Program-made: the position numbers and the translations under genes
Part shown: positions 22,674 through 34,775 of the stretch, piece by piece
How positions within the stretch are numbered: the first letter of the stretch is position 1
Layout: each line of letters starts with the position of its first letter
Notes under the pieces: generated by a model
The model's database searches: none
The model's input: the letters and a program-made list of their open reading frames with translations, nothing else
Told to the model about the DNA's origin: nothing
Origin: Pictodentalium vernedei
Lineage: Eukaryota > Mollusca > Scaphopoda > Dentaliida > Dentaliidae
Reading direction: 5' to 3'
Length of the DNA: 64,000 bases
Assembly (NCBI GenBank): GCA_031216915.1
Contig: CM062293.1
Location: 147,816,285 to 147,880,284 of the forward strand

Positions 22674-22867
22674 TCAATTGAGGCTCACTCCAGTTTTCTT
22701 GGTTTTCTCATTGCAGATGTTCCTGAGGAAGTCATGTATATCTAAAGTGTATCCTTTTTTTTTGGAGGCGTCGAGGCATTTATCGATCATGATGTCGTCC
22801 AGATCTAATTTCTGAATTTTGTTATGGCGCATGGTACATCCTCTCACCGTTTCAAGTGGCAAGTATC
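22674..22867 (-). CDS. Host gene, terminal coding exon
   Basis: The acceptor is TTTATGTTTTTAAG followed by G at 22867. The frame starts with the last two bases of a codon (phase 1) and ends in TGA at 22676-22674, giving 63 codons. The product is charged: a LPLETVRGC stretch, then KLDLDDIMIDKCLDASKKKG and a Lys-rich tail. The phase fits the donor at 33126 exactly (G + GA gives Gly). The junction region DKDEKKTGYLPLE has spaced acidic residues before TG, faintly like a degenerate EF-hand loop, but this is only a guess. Family not recognised. Confidence 0.65.
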
Positions 22868-22984
22868 CTTAAAAACATAAATATAAAACCACATTCACAG
22901 TTAACAGAAAAAAATAACTGATAATTTATAATGATGGAGATATGATAGAATATTATTACAAAGCATTATCACAGTAATGATATA

Positions 22985-23163
22985 TATGGCCAGCACTAGT
23001 TTTATTTTTTGTCTCCAAAACATAGATTAAAACATCCAACTGGAACGAATGAGTTTCAATAAGGGATCATAAGTTACGCTTTAGGAGACCTAAAATAAAA
23101 AGTTTTAGATATTCAAAACTTTTTTGGCATGTGTCTTTACCAACAGTATTAGATAAATGGTTA
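22985..23163. mobile_element. Degenerate MITE, stem type 2
   Basis: TTTTTGTCTCCAAAACATAG...TTACGCTTTAGGAGACC stem and AACTGGAACGAATGAG core are retained. The right end GATAAATGGTTAA is at 23153-23163. The left end is not recognisable. Confidence 0.5.
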
Positions 23164-23166
23164 ATG

Positions 23167-23649
23167 AATTCCTTTACCCATCGCACACGATATGAAAATT
23201 GTTCTTATAACCCTTTACCTAACACGAAAATCAGACGACACTTGCAATCAAAATTCTTGAATAACTATATTTTTTCATTTTTTGTCTCAAAAACATAGGT
23301 TATGACCCCTCATTGGAACGAGCTCAACGAGCTCGTCACAAAGAGGGGTCATAACCTATGTTTTTGAGACAAGAAATGAAAAAATAATGAAAATTAATTG
23401 GCGATTTTTGTGAATAGTTCTGTCCGGTTTCGGCCGTTACGTTAGGTAAAGGGTTAATCATATTTTCTCACAATTTTCATAACGTTCCAACAAACAATAT
23501 CATGTGACCCCTCATTGGAATGAGCTCGTTCCAATGAGGGGGTCACATGATATGGTTTTATTGAAAGTTTTTGAAAATGTTTTTTTTAAATGCACAATTT
23601 GCAAATTTTATGTGGGCAGATGCTGCTGATTCATAAGGCAAAGTGTTAA
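23167..23649. mobile_element. Stem-type-1 MITE interrupted by a stem-type-2 MITE
   Basis: The outer left end CCTTTACCCATCGCACACGATATG (from about 23171) and the outer right part (ATCATGTGACCCCTCATTGG ... GGCAAAGTGTTAA) belong to one stem-type-1 element. It is split by a complete stem-type-2 element at 23206-23457. The inner element is therefore younger. Confidence 0.7.
23206..23457. mobile_element. Palindromic MITE, stem type 2 (nested)
   Basis: It begins TATAACCCTTTACCTAACAC and ends CGTTAGGTAAAGGGTTAA. The stem TCTCAAAAACATAGGTTATG and its complement are almost perfect. The right side keeps TCCGGTTTCGGCCGTTACG. Confidence 0.75.
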
Positions 23650-23962
23650 ATTCTCACAAAAGTTAAAAAATTTATAGTAATTTATATATTTTTTATACTT
23701 ACCAATGACCCAGACATAGCTGGTGCTAACTCTTAAAATATAGGGCCAAACACAAATTTTGCCCCCCAATCCCCAAAATTTGCATCTAAAACCAAAGAAA
23801 ACATGTCCTGAATGGCCCTCCACACTTCACCTCTACTGCACATGCGCAGTGTCAAGGACGTTCTGAAATTGGCGCCATTAATCATTCTTATAACCAGTGC
23901 CTGGTAAGCGCTATGTACTCAGCGGGGAGGTAAGAGTTCCCAACTCCTGGGAGGGCCATCCC

Positions 23963-24045
23963 CGTCTGGGTCATTGGTAAGTATAAAAAATATAGAAATT
24001 ACTATAAATTTTTTAACATTTTTATACTGTACCAATGACCCAGAC
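23963..24045. repeat. Element B internal complementary region
   Basis: Complement of the outer left end (GTCTGGGTCATTGGTAAG...TTTTTTAAC) fused to the complement of the outer right end (ATTTTTATACTGTACC). Confidence 0.88.
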
Positions 24046-24645
24046 ATAGCTGAATAGTAAAAAGGCTGGAGGGCCAAGGACATAGAGCAAGATGGAATAC
24101 GCTCAATTATATAAATAGAGTCATCCCCTCTAGGGAAAAAGAAGTATTAGGCCTTACATGTATCTTTCTTATTTATGATAAATTAGAAAGATACAACACC
24201 TTCCAAAATTGAGCATCATACATCCATGTACTCTATTAATATCTAGTATAATCCTTATACTAATAATTTTTAAAGTAAGCCAATAAATAAAGTAAGTCTA
24301 GAGAATAGAGACTCTTTATACTCCTTAAAAGTGTCTGAGGATTGTATAATAATGTCCGTTGACACGTGCTATATTCAAAAGCTATACTTTAAAAACTAAG
24401 ACCTGAATGAATTTTTAAAACATAAACTTCTCACTAAACAACCATCCCAATAACAGCTCAGAATTACTAACTCCGGAGGAGGTATCCCCTTGTTTTCATA
24501 GTAAAACAGGTGACCCAAGGGAACACCCTCCCCCACCCTCCCCCCCCCCTTTTTCTTGCCCTGGGTCAAATAGCCCATAGCGAAGAGGGCAGCAGAACGG
24601 AGTCACTGCCGAAACAGACAGCCTACCTAGCTATAGTAGCAACTG

Positions 24646-26575
24646 TTAAGTGAATGACATTCTGAGCAGTAGATAATAGACCTAACAATAGAGGCCTCCA
24701 GAAATGGACTCGATATTTCTGAGATAAAAATTCATGAATGTGGATGGCTGAGCGCAATGAGCAGCCTTCAAAAATCTATAATAGCGACACTATTAATGTA
24801 AGCCCAAGATGTAGAAGAACTCTTACTTCATGAGCCGAAATCTCAAACACAACTGCTGAGTCAATGATATACCATAAGCAGTATCGATAGTTAATTGAAT
24901 CCATTAGCAATAGAATGGAGCGTAACGTCCTTCTATTAGGCATCAAAGACAGAAGAAGCTTACGCCCGTAGTAATAAACAGATATCTGTTTATAAATACA
25001 TAAACTCTAACCGGACAGAGTAAAGGCCTATGCCCGTACGAAGACGGAAGGACCTTAATAACAATAGGTTCCGGATATTAATTAGGAGCCTGACTCTTAT
25101 GCAAAAATCCAACCTAAATAGTAAAGAAAGTAGTGATTCCGAAACTACGAAAGTGAAAATCATCCACTGATAGTGCATGAAACTCACTGACTCTTCAGTA
25201 AAAGAGAAGCCAACAGAATTACTGTCTAAAAGGTCAGAATTTGAAAACTACTGTTTCCAGAGGCTCAAATGATTACTTAGCTAAATAAGAACCGAAGTTA
25301 AATTCCGTATAGGAATTTAATCTAATGATTCTAAGTCTATTTATCGAAAAGTTACTAACTGACTTAGATAAAGAGACATAAGACTCAATTGTAAACTATA
25401 ATAGAGTGCATAGGTATGAGGTAACATAAACCTATAACCTTAATAATAACAGGCTGCAGTAGATCTTGTCAAACAAATATACTAAAAAGTTGCAATGACT
25501 AGTATGGAGGGATCAACAATATCAACATAGTGATCCCTACACCAACGACGGAAGAGCCTCCACTTTAGCCGCATAGTATAGCGAAGAAGAGGTTCTCCTA
25601 TAGTAAGAAATCACGTCCAAAGCTCGTCCAGTACAAAGCTTACAATGCAATAAGGACCACACAACGGAATACATGAAGGTTGAGACCTTGCGGGTTGTGA
25701 AAAAGATGACACGATTTTACCCAGCGAAAAAAGATCCTCTCATGGAGGAAGATTTCGCGTTAAGTCCCACAGTAGACATCAGAGTAAATTTACCCATGGT
25801 CTCTGTGAAGACAGAGATGCTATCAACAGAAATGTATTGTGGTTGTTTATCTTAGCAATACTTGCTGAAACAACAGCGCAGGAGGATACGCATATCCTAT
25901 CATTCCGTCCTATTAGATCAATAGAGCGTTAACAACATAAGCTCAGAGATCCGGACAAGCAAACACATACGTCTGCAATTGACAAGCAAGTTGTGTCGTA
26001 AATAAATTAGCATTGGGCGCTCCCATTGATAGCAAATCTGATTGAATACTTGTTTGTTGAGAGTCCATTCTGACGGCAACAAGCGACCCATAAGTGAACG
26101 GGAGTCCGGTAATACAATCAGACGACCCGGAATATGACGGACCGAAGCAGAACTTGGTGTACTATAACAAACAGAAGGATTCTTTCCATTAAATTGAATA
26201 ACGGAAACGAATGAGTGCCTCCCTGGTTCCGGAGATACGCCACTACTGTCAAATTAACGGACAGGATTTGGACATGCATTTCTGAATAATGTTCATCCAA
26301 TGACATAAAGCAAGCCTAAAAAAACATTATTCCGTGGAAGATAAGTGCTTGCTTAGAGACTGCGGAACCCAAAGACCCTGGCACTTCGAATCCGTTGGGA
26401 TCAATATTATATCCCAACCTGTTTGACTGGCAACCGTCATAATTATAAAACTTGGATCCGGAAACTGCAGTGGCATTCTCTGAGTCAACCACCGAATGTT
26501 TGCCCCAGTCTGAATCTCTTGCTACACTAGATAGACAAGAGAACGTGTAAATCGAGCAATTAATGGATTGCTGAA
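24646..26575 (-). pseudogene. Element B: recombinase and RNase H remnant
   Basis: Aligns with C at about 35460-37405. It shares inactivating indels with A and D (for example CCTAACAATAGAGG where C has CCTAAACAATGCAGG). No frame over about 70 codons survives. Confidence 0.8.
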
Positions 26576-29525
26576 AAGTTGTCGTCGAAGAGAAGCTTCT
26601 CCGAGAACGAAGCGACTCTGAGAGAGTTCTTCACCTTACTATCCACGCGCGTGGATGTAGCTAGGGCTGCGTCACGTCTAACCAACTCCAAGCAGCCACT
26701 GAAGGGCGGAGTTATACGTGAACAAACTACTGCCCTCAAAAGAAATCACATTGAGGATTATATCCCGGAATTCTTTCTCTTGAAGACATAATGATAACGC
26801 CTCAGTAAGGTGGATTACGTATGATAAAGCGTCTAAGTTAAGTCTATTAGACATCATTGTCGTTTCCAACATTGTGGTTAGAAAAGACATAGACGGCGAA
26901 AAAGATATTTCCAGTCTTAAACCACGCCGTCTAGACGCATATGAACTCTCGGTATGCCCTGTTCTGCCAAAATAAATTATTTGTATAAATGATAAAAGGC
27001 AGAAATGAGCATTGCGGACAAGAAACTAAACTATCATGCTTGGTAGCAGGCTTATATATATATAGCGTCGATAAATAATACACATGTTCTAATGACATTA
27101 TTGGACTGTGTCGGTAAGTCAGGAACAATGTCCCTGAACCGATCCAAAATTCCGTGTCCAATGACGCTATAAGTCTCTTATCCAACATCGCAGCAATGTA
27201 GTCCGAAATAACAATCACTGGAAGATAATGCCGGAAGATATGAATGGCAGCTTCCGATGCTACGAAAGGGAAAACTCGAAATCTTTCGTATCCCTTTCGC
27301 CATCCTGTCGGACCCTATAAAGCGTTCGGTTGTCCGTACCTGATGCAACCACGGACCGCACCGACCCAGCGCCGACGGATAATTCCTGATTCGACCAAGA
27401 AACTGTCGATTGCTGGGATGCTGCGAAAAAACTGTGCTAACTCGGATAGCACGTCCGTCACTGAGGCCTGTGGAGAAGCGGTCCTACAATGCATTGCCGC
27501 TGGAAGCTCCGTGATCGTCACCCCATGCATACTACTAATATGCGAGCGAACGGAGTGTATAGGCCTCGTGTCCCTTGGCTACCGGATGGCGTGACCTGTT
27601 CGCCGTGGAATCACTGAATGACGAAACTGATCGGATACTCGAGGTCACGTAGCCAATGTGTGGTCATGTGCACTGCTGTGAGGATGAGGAAGCATTATCG
27701 ACAGTCACTCGGACTGTCAATATAACGGAGCGTCCCGAGCGACAGACATATGCTCCGAATGTAAAATATCTGAACCACAACATGCGGTCCCCTATGTTGT
27801 TGGACGAGAGAGGGACCTCTCTCGCTCACAGCCCGGACGGACCTGGACAAGCCAGGAACCGGACTAACAGGCTTCCTCCGCTCTGTCCTCAATCCGCCGT
27901 CACTGGGTGAGTACTAAAGTAATTATAGTGCTCGCATCACCCAAATCTCCTTCCTAGACCGCAACGGACGAACCCGGCAGCCGAACCATTCGATGAATGT
28001 ACGCTACACCAGGTGAGCTAGCGAATGTCACTTCGTCGATCCTACAAGGGACCTCTTAGGCGATAGACATATTCCATGAGCACTTATTGCCGCTAGCTCT
28101 TCATTAACTATGACGACAGTGGCACACTTTTGAAAGACATCTCCGTAACTTTGCGAACAAGAAACCAGAAATGCTTGGTAATAGCAAGCATATAATAATA
28201 AATATATAGCGTCGTTCAATAATTCGAAAGTTTGTGTGACATTATTGGACTATGTCGGAACTGAGGGACGATGTCCCTGAACCGAACCAAAAAATTTCTA
28301 AGTCCACCGACGCTATCAGTTTCTTATCCGGCATCGCAGCATTCTGGTCCGACGAAAGAACCTGTAGAAAATCAAGTCAGATGACATACACAACAGTATA
28401 TGTTGTTCCGAAAGGGAAAGCTCGAAATCCTCGAATCCCTTTCGGTATCCCGTCGGACCGGATGAAATTTTCGGACGTCTGTACCCGCTTCCGCGGAGCG
28501 TCCCGACCCAGCATCGTCGGATAAAACATTATGTGACAGATTCAGTTGTTGCTGGGATGCTGCGATAAGCTGTGCTATTTAGGAAGCACGTCCGTCCCCG
28601 AGGCTTGTGCAGTAGCGGTCTTACGATGCATTGCCGCCGGAAGCTCCGTGTACGTTGACTCCCGCACACTTTCCTATGCGAACGTCCGGAGTCTGCAGGC
28701 CACGTGTCCCTGGCTACCGGATGGTGTGACCTGGTCGCCGATGATTCTCTGACTGGCGAAGCTGACTGGATATCCGAGGTCACGTAGCCAAGAGCGGTCG
28801 TGTGCGCTACCATGAGAATGAGGAAGCCTTATTGACAGTCTCTCCGGACTGACTATATGTCGGAGCGTCCCGAGCGGCGGACGTATGCTCCGAATGCGAA
28901 ACATTTTGTACCGCAACATCTGGGGCCAGATGTTGTTGTACGAGAGAGGGGCCTCTCTCGCTCGCCGTCCGGATGGACCAGAACAAGCTATGAACCGGAC
29001 TAAAAGGCTTCCTCCGTTCTCCCTCTAATCCGCCGTCACTGGGTGTGCATTTGGTTGATTTATAGTGCTCGCATCACCCCAAAACTCCTTCTAGACCGCA
29101 ACGGACGAACCCGGCTGCCGAACCATTCGATGAATGGACGCTACACCGGGCGAGCTAGCGGACGTCAAAGGCCGTCGAACCTACTAGGGTCCTCTTAGGC
29201 AAATGGCGTATTTACATGAGCACTTTTCCGCTAGCCCTTCATTAATTGTGACGACGGAGGCACACTGTTGGAAGACATCACAGATACATCACCCTAATCT
29301 TGATCGTCTGAAATAGAAATTGATAAAGTAGAGTGACCCTGCGGGGAAAGGACCGGAATGTCCAATTCCCCACTAACATACCGTGACATACGCTTCCCAT
29401 GTTGTCATCGAAATCATCAGATACAGAACAGGAGTTAATGCGAGTACACTGACTACATATAGAATGATTATAAAAGTCAGAGGAAGACTTCCTCTTATTA
29501 CAATTGATCAAAATCCTTTCAATGT
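26576..29525 (-). pseudogene. Element B: gag remnant with tandem duplication
   Basis: Homologous to C gag. Unit 1 is 27017-28154 and unit 2 is 28155 to about 29290. Unit 2 lacks the extra C-like patch seen in A at 15562-15980. Frames are interrupted throughout. Confidence 0.78.
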
Positions 29526-30683
29526 GAAAAGAAAACAAAGTCCTGGTACTCGCACCAACCCCTGACAATCAAAATACATAATAATAATATGATCCATTAA
29601 CATAGAAAAAATAATTGAAATCAAAATATTTTGAAAAAATATTTTTTCAGAACAGCCCAAGTTTCTGAAAAGTAATGTTGAGCCCCAATGGATCCCAAGC
29701 CTAAGTGTGGACAAAAAATTTAAAAATATTTTAAACAATTTATGCAACACTTACGAACAATAATAATGTATCTAGTTATGATTAAATTAACATCAAGATA
29801 TTATTTTCAAGAAATCCCCCCCCCCCTCACACAGAGGGCTGTTGTAAATGTAAGCAATGAGTGTAAAAACACTAAAATAAGACTCCAGGCACCCAGGCCC
29901 GAAATCAGTTACCAAAAATACACTATCTGATGCAAAAAAGAGACTTCCAGGGAAGAAACTGCAGAACATCAGATGGTAGATGCAGAACACAACGCCTAAC
30001 CACCCATAGGTGAAGACGTAAACATGGGGAAAAGAACAGAATTCATTCTGTTAATCAGCTAAAACTCCCAAGAAATTTTAGTAATAATAATTACAGAAAC
30101 TATGCCAAAAGCATGGGAGAATAGCAAGAGGGGACTTAAAGGAAAGGGAGAGAGGAAAACACTGAAAAATCAGTGTAACTAAATAACAAGAATGACAACA
30201 AAATGGCTGCTGCCTCGAAAATAGGTAACTTAACATAATTTCATTAAAAAATTTTAAGTTACAGCCCTGATAATATTCTGTCACACATTTTTCCTCTCCT
30301 CCTTCTCTATCCTCCTTAGAATCACCATTTCACTAATATTTATGTGTCTGGCATCATTTAAACTGAGATTTACAAGCACAAAGATCAGTCAGATGTTAAC
30401 TGATGAAGGGCCAAACTAAGAATGATTAATGGCGCCAATTTCGGAACGTCCTTGACACTGCGCATGCGCAGTAGAGGTGAAGTGTGGAGGGCCATTCAGG
30501 ACATGTTTTCTTTGGTTTTAGATGCAAATTTTGGGGATTGGGGGGCAAAATTTGTGTTTGGTCCTATATTTTAAGAGTTAGCACCAGCTATGTCTGGGTC
30601 ATTGGTACAGTATAAAAATATATATTCTGTATGAAGTAGAGAAAAGGCAGTTGTAAGCAGTTTGGTTTTCTTTCCCTTTTCAA

Positions 30684-31327
30684 TTAACCCTCTGCACTCT
30701 GATTTCAAAGTACTAAAATTTCATGCAGCAAATTTTTCCCATAATGCAACAAGGAGTTCAACCAATTTAATTTTGTTTGACAGAGCTCACTGAGCTCTGT
30801 CAAATAAGATTGAATTGGTTAAATTCCAAGCTACATCATGGGGAAAATGAGTTGATTGTAATTCTTATACAGTGGAACCCTGGTAATTGAAGAGACACTT
30901 TGCCAATAAAATTTATTCAGTTAACAGGAGTATTCAATTAACAGGGAACATGTCACTTTCCTGTATTCTAGAGATAAACTTAGCATTTATTCTATTGTAT
31001 CTTGTTTGACAAAGCTCCATGAGCACTGTCAAACAAGATATAATAAATTAAATGCGTGTATTGGATGTACTGAGGCCAAATAGGTCTATAAACAAAGGAA
31101 AACTGGGGAGAGTCAGGGTAATTTCTCAACAAGTTATAAGATTTTTTATTCATTTAACAAGAGTTTACTTTATAACCTACATTCAATTGACAGGTCAAAT
31201 TTGTACTGAAGGTATGGTAGATGTTTTTGTGTTGGGAAATTATATTCAATTAACAGAACTATTCAGTTAAGAGATATCCAATTAAGTGGGCTCCACTGTA
31301 CTTAGTCATCAGTATGTAGAGGGTTAA
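30684..31327. mobile_element. TTAA-type MITE split by a pogo-like MITE
   Basis: It begins TTAACCCTCTGCACTC and ends ATGTAGAGGGTTAA. The inner palindrome TTTTGTTTGACAGAGCTCAC...GAGCTCTGTCAAATAAGAT is at about 30773-30813. A complete pogo-like MITE (30870-31298) lies in its right half. Confidence 0.65.
30870..31298. mobile_element. Pogo-like MITE
   Basis: It begins CAGTGGAACCCTGGTAATTG and ends AATTAAGTGGGCTCCACTG, each next to a TA. These termini resemble Tc1/mariner-pogo elements. The interior repeats TTCAATTAACAG and has the palindrome ATCTTGTTTGACA...TGTCAAACAAGAT. Other copies: 46383-46752 (left end missing), 57300-57729 and 58372-58798 (inverted). Confidence 0.75.
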
Positions 31328-31597
31328 TGATGAAATTTTATGGAATATTTCAGTCAAAAAATTCAATTAGATGGTGTCAAATTTTAAAAAAAAAAGTGTT
31401 TCACCAAGAAGACACAGAGGAAGAAAGAAATGTCGATACGAAAAACTCAGTACGAGAATATGTAAATGTCAATGGGATCAATAGCGGCGTGCATCTACAA
31501 TGTGGATACCATTTTGTTACCCCAGCCCCCACCCCCAATACTAGGGGTCACATAATCTACTGGTCAGGTTCCTGTTCATAAGAGACATATGTTTCAT

Positions 31598-31632
<35 letters not shown>

Positions 31633-31836
31633 CCACAGTAAACAAGCACTGCTTTACTCCCCAGAGTTCCCACAGGGAGCACAGTCAATAGGGAGCCCCT
31701 AAAAATAAACAATCAAGAACTACCTACTGCATAAACTGTGTACAGTGTATTTTTTGATTGCGCATTGTTGAAGGGCCCTTCACTTTGTAATGAATTTCAG
31801 ATCACTTCATGAATAAATTTTGTAAACACTCAATTT
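31328..31836. other. Non-coding, with (ATTT)n
   Basis: A (TTTA)n run of about 40 bp is at 31594-31632. Nothing else is recognised. Confidence 0.6.
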
Positions 31837-32085
31837 GGCATTAACTGGTAGAGTGCTGGAAGCCCTATTGTGGGCTTTACTAAAAGAGGCAATAACTGTC
31901 TGCAGCTACATTCTACCTGAGGAATCCTTTATTGTCCCTGATATGAATCAGATTTTTTATACAATACCTTGCTCTCTTACATTTAATTGGATAGTGCCTA
32001 TAAGGCACTATCCAATTAAATGTAATAGAGCAGTATATCATGAGCTTTGATTTGTTGTCAGAAAAAACTCAGCACTTTACCAGTT
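31837..32085. mobile_element. Palindromic element, TAACTGGTAGAGTGCTG type
   Basis: The ends GGCATTAACTGGTAGAGTGCTGG and CAGCACTTTACCAGTTAATTG are inverted repeats. The centre TTACATTTAATTGGATAGTGCC and its complement form a perfect hairpin at about 31979-32030. A related copy at 10141-10640 is split by a MITE. Confidence 0.65.
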
Positions 32086-32199
32086 AATTGTATATATCTG
32101 AAATACTTGGCTGTCAATATTTTATTTACCATTTCGCATGCCTTTTTATATATACAAATTACGCCTGTTATATGGCAGTATGTATAGTCATCGGTGTAT

Positions 32200-32397
32200 T
32201 TAACCCTTTACCTAACATGAAAAGCAGACAACATTTGCAAAGAAAATTCTTGAATAACTAATTTCTTTAATTTTTTGTCTCAAAAACATAGATTAATACC
32301 CCTCATTGGAAGACAAAAAATGAAAAAAATAATAAAAATTGACGATTTTTGAGAATAGTGCTGGCTGGTTTGGGCATTTCCTTGGGTAAAGGGTTAA
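32200..32397. mobile_element. Palindromic MITE, stem type 2, right stem deleted
   Basis: It begins TTAACCCTTTACCTAACATG and ends CCTTGGGTAAAGGGTTAA. The left stem (TCTCAAAAACATAGATTAAT) is present but the core stops at CCCCTCATTGGAAG, which joins directly to GACAAAAAATG. The complementary arm is lost, so this copy no longer folds into a long hairpin. Confidence 0.7.
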
Positions 32398-32859
32398 CAG
32401 TCTTTTTGTGTTAGTCATAATTTCAGGATAAAAGTATTTCCATAATGGGAGCTATACTGCAACGCAGGATGTCAGATACTCTAAACTTTTCTTGAAGCAG
32501 AGCCCTGGAACCTCCAACAACGAGAGGGGATAATTCACTTGTACTCCAAAATATAGCTTATGACCATTGTTGGAAAGAGCTTGACAAGCTCATTCCAATA
32601 GGGCTCATAAGCTTTGTTTCAGAGGCTTTCGAATTGCCTGATATCGCATTATTTATAGAAATTATGGCGCAAGTAACATGAAAAGCTATCAACTATAGAA
32701 TAAGAATAATCTTTTTCGTTTACCAAGAATTCACAAAGTCATGTACAGGATACAGAAACTTGGTGGCACACATTTTATAGAATTTCCTGATGTGATTATG
32801 AGGCTGAATGATTTTTATAACATTCTGAAAACTCTTAGCCTCAGTGGAATCCAATTATG
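32398..32859. other. Non-coding, with a degraded stem-type-2 core
   Basis: AAATATAGCTTATGACCATT...GGGCTCATAAGCTTTGTTT at about 32550-32623 is the remnant of a palindromic MITE core. Confidence 0.5.
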
Positions 32860-33103
32860 TTAACCCTTTACCCAACGTAATGGCCAAAACCGGCCAGCAT
32901 TATTCACAAAAATCGCCAATTAATTTTCATTATTTTTTGTCTCAAAAACATAGGTTATGACCCATTTTTGGAATGAGCTCATTGAGCTTGTTCCAAAGAC
33001 TGGTCATAACCTATGTTTTTTAGACAAACAATGAAAAAAAATTAATTATTCAAGAATTTTGTTTGCAAGTATCATCTGCTTTTCATGTTAGGTAAAGGGT
33101 TAA
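32860..33103. mobile_element. Palindromic MITE, TTAA-type, stem type 2
   Basis: It begins TTAACCCTTTACCCAACG and ends ATGTTAGGTAAAGGGTTAA. The stem CTCAAAAACATAGGTTATGA pairs with TCATAACCTATGTTTTTTAG. It sits 22 bp from the host exon at 33126. Confidence 0.8.
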
Positions 33104-33125
33104 GAATGAAGAATCAAAGCCATAC

Positions 33126-33231
33126 CTGTTTTCTTTTCATCCTTATCCACTGCATATAGGTCCTTTGCCAGTTTCATAAAGCGATCGAACCAAGGAGTAT
33201 AATCCTCTTTGCTCATTCTTTCTTTCTTGGC
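33126..33231 (-). CDS. Host gene, internal exon
   Basis: On the minus strand, the acceptor CTTTTCCAG precedes 33231 and the donor is AACAG|GTATGG at 33126/33125. The 106-bp exon is open in phase 0 and leaves one base (phase 1). It encodes AKKERMSKEDYTPWFDRF, then a helical, charged stretch ending DKDEKKT. Codon use and splice sites look like a genuine conserved exon. It reads in frame from the exon at 51633-51929 and into the exon at 22867. The family is not recognised; an aromatic WFDRF followed by acidic and Lys residues may be a partner-binding helix (guess). Confidence 0.7.
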
Positions 33232-34058
33232 CTGGAAAAGAAAATTATGTAAAAAATCAAACAGCTAGATGTGTTAAAGTTTTGTATTCCTCATGCAGTT
33301 TTGCAAGGCTGAGAGAATATGACAATGTTCAGTCTCCCGAAGCATGCAGAATGAATGTGATTGCAATGCACAAGAACCCTCACGTGTCTCCGGCACTCAC
33401 AAAATCACCATTCCTGGATTCCAGTGGTAAAGGTCTGGCATAATCCCACAAACCTTGCAAAAAAAATAGGTCTGAATTGAAACAAGCTAACGTTTTCAAA
33501 ATAAAAAAAGAATACAGCACTAAAATAATTTCTCACAACCATAAAGGAAAATATATCAACCCGACAGACATCACGTTTACTGCTGCCAAAATTTTTAAAG
33601 TACACATGCTACACATTTATTACTGCAAACCAAATTTTAGTTGAAAAAATGATGACATGCCTACACCTAATCTAGTTAAGGAAGAGATGTGGATAACTTA
33701 AGAGCATAGAGCTGAAGAAAAAGGATTTTGTGAGCATTATGGAATAAAGTGCAGAGAAGAACTGCCTAGATGCAACATTTAGGTGGGTATGGATGGTGTC
33801 ACTGCTGTACAGACTGAGATCAATGTCAATAGAGCAATGCTGAAGCCACGGGGAAGCTTGGGGGGGGGGGGGGGATTGGCCATCAAAAAAGTTTGCTACA
33901 CCCCCAAAAACATTGCCCCAATGCAATTTTAACATAACATATAGTCCTAAAATGGTCTACAATATAGGGCTACACAGGCTACAAATGCCTCAGATTCACT
34001 CTAAGAGCACTGAAGTTTGCAAAGTTATCTCAGGGGAATGGGGACCTGGTCATAAATA

Positions 34059-34129
34059 GGACCCTCCAGTCCTACCCCCTCCCACTTACTTGTAGGAAAG
34101 TGGGAGAAGGAGGTAAGACTGGAGGGTCC
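34059..34129. repeat. Short strong hairpin
   Basis: GGACCCTCCAGTC at the left pairs with GACTGGAGGGTCC at the right, and CCCCCTCCCACTT pairs with AAGTGGGAGAAGG across a short loop near 34096. Arms are about 30 bp. Poly-G (33869-33884) lies nearby. Confidence 0.65.
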
Positions 34130-34508
34130 TAGGGAGGACTACATGTAGGTAGCCCCCATCCACAACGGCTTTCCAAATATCATGTTTGGTCTCCCCAAAC
34201 TGGCTAGGGCACCCATTATTTTAGAGTCCTTGCCACATGCCTGCAAAAAAGGGGGAAACCCTGAAAAAGGTGAAGAAGGGAGGACTTCAAATGTGCAGCT
34301 TGGAACATTTTCTCTTCGAATGTCAAAAAAATCGGTTGAATAAAATAATCAGAAGCATGATGAAAAATGGGACGGGAAGATGAAAGATAAGTGAGCAGGA
34401 GTGAATGATAAGAAACATGACTGGCAGACTACATTCACAATATTTCACCTGAAGAATTAACAATAAGAAAGTTAAAAAATTTATAGTAATTTATATATTT
34501 TTTATACT

Positions 34509-34700
34509 TACCAATGACCCAGACTTAGCTGCTGGTGCTAACTCCACAAAAACCAGGGCCAAACACAAATTTTGCCCCCCAATCCCCAAAATTTGCATCC
34601 AAAACAAAAAGAAATCATGTCCTAAAGGACCTCCATAGTACGACTCTACTGCGCATGCGCAGTGACGCAGTCGTCCCGAAATTGGCGCCAAATATCATTC
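34509..34700. repeat. Element C left inverted terminal repeat (192 bp)
   Basis: From TACCAATGACCCAGAC to TTGGCGCCAAATATCATTC. It is essentially the exact reverse complement of 41398-41589. It contains ACTGCGCATGCGCAGT and TTGGCGCCAA palindromes. Confidence 0.92.
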
Positions 34701-34775
34701 TTACTGGCAGTGCCTGGTCAGCGCTATGTACTCAGCGGGGAGGCAAGAGTTCCCAACTCAGGGAGGGCCATCCCC

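Larger units (their letters stand above)
23662..30619 (-). mobile_element. DIRS-type element B (non-autonomous derivative)
   Basis: Ends GTTAAAAAATTTATAG and GTACAGTATAAAAAT; inverted repeats at about 23700-23888 and 30418-30607; internal complementary region at 23963-24045. It lacks the same RT segment as A and D and has gag duplicated (27017-28154 and 28155 to about 29290). It is more diverged from A and D than these are from each other. The left flank ends CACAAAA and the right flank begins ATATATTC. It sits in an intron of the host gene on the same strand. Confidence 0.9.
22868..33125 (-). other. Host gene intron, ~10.3 kb
   Basis: It lies between the donor GTATGG at 33125 and the acceptor AAG at 22868. 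It contains DIRS element B in sense orientation, several MITEs and a pogo-like MITE. No further exon was found inside. Confidence 0.6.
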
